DNA of 64,000 nucleotides, taken from positions 186,001 through 250,000 of the forward strand of contig CAVTTR010000002.1 of assembly GCA_963737745.1 (NCBI GenBank), in the 5' to 3' direction. Below are positions 18,978-27,351 of the stretch, one piece after another (positions within the stretch are counted from its first letter, which is position 1; each line of letters starts with the position of its first letter). The DNA comes from Bog-473 sp963737745. Its GTDB lineage: Bacteria; Actinomycetota; Acidimicrobiia; Acidimicrobiales; RAAP-2. The position numbers and the translations under genes were made by a program. The notes under the pieces were generated by a model. That model had not been told where the DNA came from. It ran no database searches and saw nothing but the letters and a program-made list of their open reading frames with translations.

Positions 18978-19769
18978 TCAGTTGTAACGTGCCAGCAGGA
19001 CCCGGCTTCGTGCCCGCAGCGTCCTCACCGCCTCTGCGGAGAGCCCGGGGTTGCGAGCCGCCTCCTCGAGAAGCTCTGCCGCGTCTTCGTGGAATCCAAG
19101 ACTGGCCAGGCCATCCGCCAGGGCAATGTGCTCGCCTACCGTCAGACCAGGAATCGCCGCACGCATGTGGGTCACCCAACGGACGCTCTGCATGTTTCCC
19201 CGACGCCGAAAGCTGTGATCGAGGTTGGTCAGCATCCTGGCCAGGATGGCCCTCGTGCCGACGGAGGCCAACATCGCATCGGGAAGGTCGATCTCCGCTC
19301 CGGCGAACGAATGCAGCAGTCGCAGACACGCGCCGCGATCCAAGCGCTTTCCGCCGCGAAAGGCGTCGATGAGGAGATCGGGTTCGTGGGGATCTCTGAC
19401 CAAGAAGTGCCCTGGCATCCCGACTCCACTGAGTTCGACGCCGCAGCGGCGACCAATCTCCATGAGAAGAACCGAAATCGAGATCGGAATACCCACGCGG
19501 CGGTCCAGGACCTTGTCGATAAACGAGTTCTGCGGGTCGTCGTAGGTCTCGACATCCCCCCGCACGCCGAGTGTTTCGAAAAGGAAGAAGCAGAGGGTAT
19601 CCACATCGGCCGGCCCCAGTTGTGCAGCGAGCTGGTCGAGCCGGTTCAGTTGTGCTGCGACGTCGAGGTTCGGGTCGGCGTGGGCGGCTACCAACAATGC
19701 AGCCTCGTCGAGTGGGATCTCCAGCTCAGGGTGCGTCATGAGCTCTCGCCACCTCGACAGATGCTCCAT
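18978..19769 (-). CDS. SirB1/transglutaminase-like protein with C-terminal helical repeat
   Basis: About 263 aa. The central segment resembles the SirB1 (transglutaminase-like) domain: NSFIDKVLDRRVGIPISISV, LLMEIGRRCGVELSGVGMPG and HFLVRD. The C-terminal 90 residues look TPR-like (LADGLASLGFHEDAAELLEEA). The catalytic Cys of true transglutaminases is replaced in this motif (GIPISISVLL), so it is probably non-enzymatic, as is common in the family. A GTG at 19778 is an alternative start. Function is unknown. Confidence 0.83.
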   Translation of the reverse strand: MEHLSRWRELMTHPELEIPLDEAALLVAAHADPNLDVAAQLNRLDQLAAQLGPADVDTLCFFLFETLGVRGDVETYDDPQNSFIDKVLDRRVGIPISISVLLMEIGRRCGVELSGVGMPGHFLVRDPHEPDLLIDAFRGGKRLDRGACLRLLHSFAGAEIDLPDAMLASVGTRAILARMLTNLDHSFRRRGNMQSVRWVTHMRAAIPGLTVGEHIALADGLASLGFHEDAAELLEEAARNPGLSAEAVRTLRARSRVLLARYN

Positions 19770-19925
19770 GCCATTCACTCTAAAGGAGAGCGTTTTTCGC
19801 CGCGTCCATGTATTGCGGTCCTGTGACAACCAAAAGAATTTGGACGTCTCGTCATCCAAGTGCCGATGCGTTCCGAATGTCATCCAGAAACCATCGCAAC
19901 GTTGTAGCCACCGACGAGGAGAACA

Positions 19926-20846
19926 ATGAAGGTTCGAAGGCGTGGACTGACGACACGAAAAGGCATGACTGGAACAAAGATTGCTTCTGCGGCCGTTGCG
20001 GCGGTGGTCGTAGGCATCGGCGGTGTCGCCGGTGCGGCTGTTCCGACGGCGAAGTCGCACGCCAACGCGGTGGCGAGTTGTTCCGGACCCAATGGGGAAG
20101 GGTACTGGCAGGTATCAGCCCAGGGTGGTGTGTTCACCAATGGCGCGGCGGGCTTCTATGGATCGGCCGGAGGAACCAAGCTCAACCAGCCCATCGTCGG
20201 GATAGCGCCCAGTGTCGATGGTCGCGGTTACTGGCTGGTGGCCTCCGATGGCGGGGTGTTCTCCTACGGGGATGCTCCGTTCGAGGGATCGGCCGGGTCC
20301 ATACACCTCAACAAGCCGATTGTCGGCATGGTGCCCACGGCCGACGGACAGGGCTATTGGATGGTGGCCTCCGATGGTGGCGTCTTCGCTTTTGGTGACG
20401 CCTCCTTTTACGGCTCGTTGGGCGCCGTCACCTTGAACCAGCCCATCGTCGGCATGGCGGCAACCAAAGACGGCCGAGGGTACTGGTTGGTCGCTGCCGA
20501 TGGTGGCGTCTTCTCCTTCGGTGACGCAGCCTTCTACGGCTCATTGGGGAGCATCGCGTTGAACAAGCCCATTGTTGGCATCGCACCCGCCCGTAACGGC
20601 AATGGGTACGTCCTGGCGGCCAGTGACGGTGGTGCCTTCACCTTCGGTGCCTCGTCGTTCTACGGCTCGGCCGGAAGCGTGCACCTGAACAAGCCGGTGG
20701 TGGCCGTGACCGGAACCTTCTTCGGGAACGGGTACACGCTTGGCGCCTCGGATGGAGGAATCTTCAACTACGGCGACTCAACGTTCTGCGGCGCAGCCGG
20801 TACGGCGAGCCTCAGCAGCCCAATCGTGGGACTGGCCTTCTTCTAA
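19926..20846 (+). CDS. Secreted repeat protein (GYWLVASDGGVFSFGD-type beta repeats)
   Basis: A 306-aa exported protein. A signal peptide (KIASAAVAAVVVGIGGVAGAA) is followed by six tandem repeats of about 46 aa with the core GYWLVASDGGVFSFGDAxFY, then GSLG, then LNKPIVGMAPT. Repeats start near residues 58, 104, 150, 196, 242 and 288, and the first and last are diverged. Such repeats are abundant in Acidimicrobiia and are often mislabelled esterases. No catalytic residues are visible, so a surface or adhesive propeller-like structure is more likely. Confidence 0.85.
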   Translation: MKVRRRGLTTRKGMTGTKIASAAVAAVVVGIGGVAGAAVPTAKSHANAVASCSGPNGEGYWQVSAQGGVFTNGAAGFYGSAGGTKLNQPIVGIAPSVDGRGYWLVASDGGVFSYGDAPFEGSAGSIHLNKPIVGMVPTADGQGYWMVASDGGVFAFGDASFYGSLGAVTLNQPIVGMAATKDGRGYWLVAADGGVFSFGDAAFYGSLGSIALNKPIVGIAPARNGNGYVLAASDGGAFTFGASSFYGSAGSVHLNKPVVAVTGTFFGNGYTLGASDGGIFNYGDSTFCGAAGTASLSSPIVGLAFF

Positions 20847-20911
20847 CGCACCTCCCCCTTACAACCTGACTGTCCCATCCATCCCGTCATTACGCATTGC
20901 AAGGAGCACAC

Positions 20912-21199
20912 ATGCCTAACATCAGCCGGCGTCGCTTTCTGAGAAACGCATCCATCGGAGCGGCGGCCACGGGCGTCGCCGCCGCTGGAGGCCTGAGCCT
21001 TCTCACCGGAGTGAGCGGAGCTGACACCGTTACGCCCCCGAAGTCACCCACCCCCGACGGGCCTCTCCTGGAGGGGTCGGGCGTGGTGGCCCATGTCGTT
21101 GACGCCAAGTCCGGGAAGATTTCGATCTTCGTCGGCACGAAGCACATCGATTACACGAGCCCGGCCCTGGCTCAGGAGTTGCTCAAAGCCACCAAGTAA
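20912..21199 (+). CDS. Small Tat-exported protein, 95 aa
   Basis: A strong twin-arginine signal (SRRRFLRNASIGAAATGVAA) begins at residue 4, with a hydrophobic region to about residue 35 and a likely cut after GVSGA. The mature 60 residues read VVAHVVDAKSGKISIFVGTK and LAQELLKATK, with no cysteines. A good Shine-Dalgarno (aaggag) precedes the ATG at 20912. Tat export implies folding or cofactor binding before export, yet the mature domain is small. It lies between the repeat protein and the DUF4331 gene, possibly one secreted-protein operon. Confidence 0.82.
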   Translation: MPNISRRRFLRNASIGAAATGVAAAGGLSLLTGVSGADTVTPPKSPTPDGPLLEGSGVVAHVVDAKSGKISIFVGTKHIDYTSPALAQELLKATK

Positions 21200-21250
21200 G
21201 TCTGCGGTCCCGATCAATTTTGTCCCTACCCTTCATGAGGTGAACTGAAC

Positions 21251-22763
21251 ATGTCTTCCCACAGAGAAGCACCCGCAATTTCCAAAGATCCGGTCGCCGA
21301 CAGCACGGACGTCTATGCGTTCGTCAGCCCGGACTCTCCCCAAACGGTCACCATCATCGCCAACTACGTGCCCTTGCAAGACCCGGACGGCGGGCCGAAC
21401 TTCTTCGAGTTCGGGGCCAAGACGGTCGTGGGTAGCGCAGCACCCGTGGGTGACGATGTGCTCTACCAGATTCACATCGACAACACCGGCACTGGTATTC
21501 CCTCCATCACCTATCAGTTCCAGTTCACCACGACGATTCTTGATCCGAACACGTTCCTGTACGCCACCGGGCCGATCACCTATTCGCCCTCGACGGGTTA
21601 CAGCTCCACTTGGAACCGTCGGCAGACCTACACCGTGACAAGGATTGACACCGACCCGACGACGGGTGACAGCACCTCGACGCCGATCAGTCCGCCGTCG
21701 GGGAGCGCCGGCGCCTTTATGTGCCCACCGTGCAATGTCGGCATCCGGAGCACGCCGAATTACGCGTCGCTTTCCGCTCCCGCCGTCTATCGGATGTCGA
21801 ATGGCCTGACTGTCTTTGCCGGGCAGCGGGCCGATGGCTTCTTCGTCGACCTGGGGTCCATTTTCGACCTGGGTGACCTGCGGCCAATCTCGGCCGATCA
21901 ATTGATCCCGGGCCCCAACTCGCCCGGCATCAACTCGCTAGCTGGCAAAAACGTGCACTCGATCGCGCTGCAGATACCGATCAGCTCGCTCACGTCCGAC
22001 GGTGCAGCCTTGACCATGGGAGCGAACGACCCCCATGCGGTCATCGGGGTCTATACGACGGCACACCGCCAGACGGTGCGCATGTTCAGCCCGACCACCG
22101 GCGCCACCACGGCCACCGGTCCCTATGATCAGGTCTCGCGTCTTGGGTAGTCCGCTGGTGAACGAAGTCGTCGTCCCGATGGCCTCGAAGGACTACTTCA
22201 ACAGCCAGGCCCCCGTGAACGACAGCCAGTTCGCCGCCGCCGTGGAGCATCCCGAACTCCAGGGACTCCTCCCCGTTCTCTACCCGGGGGCGTTCCCCAA
22301 CTTGGCTGCGTACACCAAGGCACGGGCCGATCTCGTGGCCATCTTCGCCACGGGCATCCCGGGCAGCGTGATCGGCGCCGCCTTCGGTGTCGGTACCTAC
22401 CAGGGTGGAAAGGTCATCGCGGAGATGCTGCGCCTCAACATGGGCATCGCCCCCACCTCGACCGACGGGACCCAGTCCGGCACGAGCAACCTGGGCCTGC
22501 TGGGCCAGGACCTGGCCGGCTATCCCAATGGCCGTCGACCCACCGACGATGTGGTGACCATTGCGCTGAAGGCCGTGGCGGGAGCGACGATCCCGCTGGT
22601 GGACCCGAGCTACACGCCCGATGCCGCGGTTGCCCTCGTGAACCAGGGCGTCACGGCCAGCCCGCGGTCGTACCAGGCCAACTTCCCGTACCTGGCCGAC
22701 CCGCATGGTGGCTTCTCGAATCCGCCCACCACGCCGGCCATCAATACCAATCCCGAACTCTAG
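21251..22763 (+). CDS. DUF4331 domain protein (frameshifted)
   Basis: About 503 aa after correction. The N-terminus SSHREAPAISKDPVADSTDV is the hallmark of DUF4331, a family of unknown function often beside secreted proteins. The frame breaks near 22148: QVSRLG is followed by a stop, while SPLVNEVVVPMASKDYFN continues in another frame. One extra base in ttgggtagtcc explains it. The second half holds FGVGTYQGGKVIAEML and GYPNGRRPTDDVV, typical of the family. No signal peptide is evident, although neighbours are exported. Confidence 0.88.
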
Positions 22764-22772
22764 GGATCGGCC

Positions 22773-23168
22773 GTGGATCACAGCCATCAGCACCCGCATG
22801 GGACCCCCGAAGCGCCGTACGTGGATGAGGGTCCGACGGAAGGACCGCCGGAGGCACTCGTGCTCGACATCGGCGACGACGTCGGAGCGCTCATCCTCCA
22901 CGCCGATGCATCATGTCTCGGGCAAGAGATCGACCTCACGCCAGTGGGCGCTCCCCGGTCGCATCACATGCACACGATGATCCGGCGCAGACGAGCAGTG
23001 GATCGGGAATTCATCGTCGGCGTGTACCCCGAGTTGGTTGAGGGGAAGTATACGGTGTGGGGGATCGACGGCCATCCGCTGGGAGACGTGATCATTGAGG
23101 GTGGACACGTGAGTGAGTTCAGCGCCGGGAACTGCCGCACACAACCAGAGGTGCTGCTCGCCCTTTGA
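22773..23168 (+). CDS. Conserved hypothetical protein with beta-sandwich-like sequence
   Basis: A 131-aa GTG-started protein 9 nt after the DUF4331 gene. A His/Pro-rich N-terminus (MDHSHQHPHGTPEAPYVDEG) is followed by LVLDIGDDVGALILHADASC, LGQEIDLTPVGA and YTVWGIDGHPLGDVIIEGGHV. This pattern occurs in actinobacterial proteins sometimes labelled phospholipase without evidence. The His-rich tail could bind metal (inference). It is probably co-transcribed with the DUF4331 gene. Confidence 0.72.
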   Translation: MDHSHQHPHGTPEAPYVDEGPTEGPPEALVLDIGDDVGALILHADASCLGQEIDLTPVGAPRSHHMHTMIRRRRAVDREFIVGVYPELVEGKYTVWGIDGHPLGDVIIEGGHVSEFSAGNCRTQPEVLLAL

Positions 23169-23451
23169 TGATGTCGTCAGATGCAGCCTCGCCGCCTTCA
23201 ATGCACCCAAGGGCAGCGCGGCCCGGCGGCGACGAGCCCCACCGCGGCCAGTAAGGTGCGGACCAAGTGGTTGAATCTCTTCGGGCTGTCGACTCGTCGT
23301 CGCATGCGGATAACTTTGCGTCGCGCGCCGATCGGTCAGATCCTCGCCGGGGAAGGTTCAGCTCGCGCTCCGGGTCTCCTCGCCAACCGATAGCAACTGA
23401 CAGATCCTGTTGTCTTGTCGCGTACAAAGCACCGACGGGGTGTACCGCGCC

Positions 23452-24075
23452 ATGACTCCACCGGCCACCACCACGACACCAGCGCCGAGGTTCATACTGG
23501 CGTCGGGGTCGCCGACCCGCTTCCGTGTCTTACGCGACGCCGGATTCAGCCCGGAGGTTGTCGTGAGTGGTGTCAGCGAGGAGGTCGGGGATATGGCGAC
23601 GGCCCGTGCTGTCGTCGTGCTGGCCGAGCGAAAGGGCGCGGCCGTCGCAGACGGATTGGCCGATGCGCTCATTCTCGCCTGTGACTCACTGCTCGAACTC
23701 GATGGTCAGTCGCTTGGCAAGCCGGCGTCCCCCGCTGCGGCCATGGAGATGTGGCGACGACTTGCCGGGAGCGCCGGCGTTCTCCATACCGGGCATTTTC
23801 TGCTCGATACCCGCACGAATACGACCATCTCCCGGCTCGACAGCACGGTCGTTCGTTTCGGGACGCCGAGCGAGAAGGAGATTGTTGCCTACGTAGCCAG
23901 CGGCGAAGCGCTGGGTCTGGCTGGTGCCTTCAGCATCGACGGCCGTTCGGCTCCCTTCATCGATGGCATCGAAGGAGTCCCCAGCAACGTCTTGGGGATA
24001 TCGCTCCCCGTCGTGCGCCGGATGCTCAGCGAGGTCGGCGTCATGATCACCGACCTCTGGGCCCGCCCTCATTGA
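23452..24075 (+). CDS. maf: Maf-family nucleoside triphosphate pyrophosphatase
   Basis: A 207-aa nucleotide pyrophosphatase that hydrolyses non-canonical or specific NTPs and is linked to septum/division control. Diagnostic motifs are ILASGSPTRFRVLRDAGF at the start, ILACDSLLELDGQSLGKP (metal/substrate loop), and GAFSIDGRSAPFIDGIEG followed by VPSNVLGISLPVVRRML. The ATG at 23452 is chosen over an upstream in-frame start that adds a non-family extension. About 280 nt upstream hold no convincing gene. Confidence 0.93.
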   Translation: MTPPATTTTPAPRFILASGSPTRFRVLRDAGFSPEVVVSGVSEEVGDMATARAVVVLAERKGAAVADGLADALILACDSLLELDGQSLGKPASPAAAMEMWRRLAGSAGVLHTGHFLLDTRTNTTISRLDSTVVRFGTPSEKEIVAYVASGEALGLAGAFSIDGRSAPFIDGIEGVPSNVLGISLPVVRRMLSEVGVMITDLWARPH

Positions 24076-24566
24076 TCGGCGCCGCAGTGACGTCTCCACG
24101 GAACCAGGAAGCCCGGCCGAAAGAGATGTGCGCCGAAGCCGGCCTGCGTCGCCCACTACATCCAAATGTCGATCCCACGGGACAAGCTGCTGCGGGCAGA
24201 GGGGGTGGAGCCCGATAGCGCAACGTCGTACCTTCGTGGGTTGCGGCGGTGGGGCGCTCGGGCGCCCTGCCTGGGTGTAGTGGACGACGTACGCCGTCCT
24301 CCGAAACCCTCGCTATAGAAGGTAGACATGACAAGGGTACTACAGGTTCGCACGAGACCACGGCAGCCGCCAAGAGGGGCTCACCAGCTCCTCGGCATCC
24401 GCGGGACCCACGAACCGACCACATCCGGCGCGACCTCCCGGGGGATGGCCGAGCAAGGCTCGCAGAATGCGCCAGGTTTCCTCCATGGCATCCTCGCTTG
24501 TGAAGAGCAGATGATCGCAGCGGATTTCTCTGTGTGAACCAGCAGCGTTGCGGGTACGAGTAGGGC
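24076..24566. other. Gap of about 490 nt with no intact gene
   Basis: No intact coding frame on either strand looks real here; frames across it are Arg/Pro-rich translations. The distal part contains, on the minus strand, a short segment resembling the C-terminus of glucose-6-phosphate dehydrogenase (listed separately). The last 30 nt before 24567 must hold the ferritin-like gene's leader. Confidence 0.5.
24361..24534 (-). pseudogene. Glucose-6-phosphate dehydrogenase C-terminal remnant
   Basis: On the minus strand a frame reads CDHLLFTSEDAMEETWRIL, then VGPADAEELV and SPSWRLPW. This matches the end of Zwf proteins (LFTxxDxVExxWRIL, then WGPxxAxxL and a terminal RWxLP). Only about 58 residues remain. 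The N-terminal 85-90 percent of the gene would lie where the ferritin-like gene now is and is absent. It is interpreted as a truncated relic. Confidence 0.45.
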
Positions 24567-25001
24567 ATGACATCAGCAGCTGATCTCGACCTTGAGAAGT
24601 TCGTGGCGTTACTGAATGAGGACCTGGGAACCGAGTTCCAGTCGATCGTCCAGTACACCAATCACATCGCCACCATTAATGGGGCGGAGTTCACCGGAAT
24701 CGTGGCCGAGCTCAAGGCCCACCTGACCCAAGAACTGTCCCACGTACAGATCTTGGCGGAGCAGGTCTCGTTCTTGGGCGGCGAGCCTGCCACGACGGTG
24801 CCGCCGGTGGAGCGCCGAGAGGACAGCCGGATGGCGCTCAAGGCCGACCTGAGCCTGGAGACCGAGCAACTGGAGCGCTACCGCGAGCGGTTTAGCCAGG
24901 CCAATGATTTGAACCTGGCCGATGTGGCCGAGGCGCTGCGCCCGCTGCTTGAGCAGACCCAAGAGCACGTGCGCGATCTGCAAATGGTGCTCGGCGACTA
25001 G
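24567..25001 (+). CDS. Ferritin-like (bacterioferritin-type) diiron protein
   Basis: A 144-aa four-helix protein. Candidate iron ligands sit in LGTEFQSIVQYTNHI, LTQELSHVQILAEQVSFLGG and LLEQTQEHVRDLQ, giving the paired E and ExxH pattern of ferritin-like proteins. The GGEP loop between helices 2 and 3 is bacterioferritin-like, but no haem methionine is obvious. A role in iron storage or oxidative protection is likely, though some members of this group are uncharacterised. It precedes the glucan operon by 228 nt and is probably separate. Confidence 0.85.
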   Translation: MTSAADLDLEKFVALLNEDLGTEFQSIVQYTNHIATINGAEFTGIVAELKAHLTQELSHVQILAEQVSFLGGEPATTVPPVERREDSRMALKADLSLETEQLERYRERFSQANDLNLADVAEALRPLLEQTQEHVRDLQMVLGD

Positions 25002-25229
25002 CGACTACGGCTGGCTGCATGCGCCGTGCGTCTCGTGGCGGCAACAGGCCCCCGCCGTTCCAGGGATCAGTCACTGAGTGCCGTGGAACCGGGCACGATG
25101 GTGTCGCATGCGTGCCGTGATGGGTTGGCGCACCGGTAGCATTGAGGGCGCGGGCGGCGGGTTACTCGTTCGTTTGTGAGTGATGTGTGGACCGGGTAGG
25201 AAGCTCACGAGAAAGAGGGTATTCGAGGA

Positions 25230-27351
25230 ATGGCGACACGCCACGTAGCGCCTCGCCCCGCCGCTGCAAAAAAAGCCAACGCGCAACGGAAGGCACCCTC
25301 GGCGCCGAACCAAGGTGCAGCGAGCGCACCTTCACTCCCGGCTGACTGGGCCCGGCCCGTCATTTCGTGGGTGCGGCCACAGGTCGACGGCGGTCGTCGC
25401 CCGGCCAAGGCTGCGATCGGCGACACCGTCAAAGTTCAAACTGAGGCATTTGCCGAGGGCCACGATGTTCTCACCTGCGACCTCCTCGTACGAGCCGCAG
25501 GGGCATCAGGTTGGTCCGCGACGCCCATGTCCCCCCGGGGGAATGACCTCTGGGAGGGGGAGTTTCTCGTCACCACCATGGGACTGGCCCAGTTCGCCGT
25601 GACGGCCAAGGTGGATCGCTTCCTGACCTGGCGGCGCGACCTGCGCGCCCGGATGGAGGCCGGACAGGACGTGAGCCAGGAGCTGCTGGTTGGCGCGGCG
25701 TTGATCGATGCCGCCGCTACAAGAGGTTCACCCGAGGAACAGCGCCGGCTCTCCTCGGTGGCCGCCGATTTGTGGACAGCGCATGGGCTGGAAGGAGCGG
25801 TGTCGAAGGACGTCTCCCACTGGATCCCGGGCGCCACGCTCGAGCAGATCGTGTTCTCCGAGGAACTCGGCGAACTCATGAACCGCCTCTGCGATCCTGC
25901 GCACGCGCTGACCTCGGACGCCCTCCCCGTGGTCGTCGACCGCGAGCGAGCGCGCTTTAGCTCCTGGTACGAAATGTTCCCGCGTTCAGCTTCCGCCGAC
26001 CCCTCGCGCCATGGGACGTTTGCCGATGTCCGGGCCAAGTTGCCCTACGTGGCCCACATGGGCTTCGACGTGTTGTACCTACCGCCCATCCATCCCATCG
26101 GGCACAGCGGCCGCAAGGGTCGCGACGGCGGCGACCCAAGCCTTGCCCGAAGATCCCGGTAGCCCATGGGCCATCGGGGCGGCCGAAGGGGGCCATCGGA
26201 GCGTCCATCCCGAACTCGGCACGTTGGAGGAGTTCCGCGATCTCGTGATCGCCGCCGCCGCCCGCGGCATCGACGTCGCGATCGACATCGCGTTCCAGGC
26301 GTCGCCCGATCACCCCTGGGTGACAGAGCATCCGGAGTGGTTCCGTCACCTTCCCGACGGGAGCATCCGCTATGCGGAGAACCCGCCGAAGCGTTACGAG
26401 GACATATATCCGCTCGACTTCGAAACGTCCGATTGGCAGGCGCTGTGGGTCGAGCTGCTCGACGTCGTGCGCTTCTGGGTGGCACAAGGAGTCAAGGTCT
26501 TCCGGGTCGACAACCCGCACACGAAACCGTTCGCCTTTTGGGAGTGGATGATCGGCCACGTGAAGGCAGACCACCCCGAGGTCATCTTCCTGGCCGAAGC
26601 CTTCACCCGTCCGACCGTGATGCAGCATTTGGCCAAGGCTGGATTCTCACAGTCCTACACCTACTTCACGTGGCGCACTACCAAGTGGGAGCTTGAGACG
26701 TACCTGACCGAGCTCACCAAGACCGATGTGGCCGATTACTTCCGTCCCAACTTCTGGCCCAATACGCCTGACATCCTGCACGAGTCCCTCCAGACCGGGG
26801 GCCGCGCCGCATTCCTGTGCCGGCTGGTCCTGGCGGCCACGCTCAGCTCGAACTATGGGATCTACGGTCCGACGTACGAATTGCAGGAGCACGATCCCCG
26901 CTCGACGGGATCCGAGGAGTATCTGCACTCGGAGAAGTACGAAGTCCGTTCCTGGGACCTGACTCGCAAAGACAGCCTCTCCGAGTTCATCGCGCGCGTC
27001 AACAAAATCCGGCGTGACCACGTGGCGTTGCAGTTCAACAATGCCTTGCATTTTCATCGGGTTGACAACGACCGGATCACTGCCTATTCGAAGACCCGGC
27101 CACGTCATCCCGACGCCAAGGGGATCGCCGCACCTGACGTGATCGTGGTAGTCGTCAGCCTCGATCACTTCAATGTGCAGTCGGGTTGGGTATCGCTCGA
27201 CCTCGGCGTGCTCGGACTGGATCCGGGGCGCCCGTATGCAATGCACGATCTCTTGACCGGAGCCACCTACCGGTGGCAGGGGAGTGACAACTTCGTGATG
27301 CTGGACCCGAGAGGGTTGGCCGCCCACCTTTTCTCGGTGGAGCAAGCATGA
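25230..27351 (+). CDS. glgE: Alpha-1,4-glucan:maltose-1-phosphate maltosyltransferase GlgE (frameshifted)
   Basis: GlgE (GH13_3) extends alpha-1,4-glucan with maltose 1-phosphate. The corrected length is about 707 aa, with an Ala/Lys-rich lead of about 45 residues. The N-terminal domain (DUF3416, RPVISWVRPQVDGGRRPAKA) is followed by YLPPIHPIG. The frame then shifts near 26130-26145, before EDPGSPWAIGAAEGGH. The catalytic centre is intact: the nucleophile Asp in VKVFRVDNPHTKPFAFWEW (codon at 26509) and acid/base Glu in FLAEAFTRP (26596). It is first in a six-gene glucan/trehalose operon, and its stop overlaps the treS start by 4 nt. Confidence 0.95.

Noticed and set aside
24047..24661. A 204-codon minus-strand frame in the gap before the ferritin-like gene
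   Set aside because: It reads antisense into the ferritin-like gene and the composition is Arg/Ser/Pro-rich noncoding translation. Only the zwf-like segment, in a different frame, looks meaningful.
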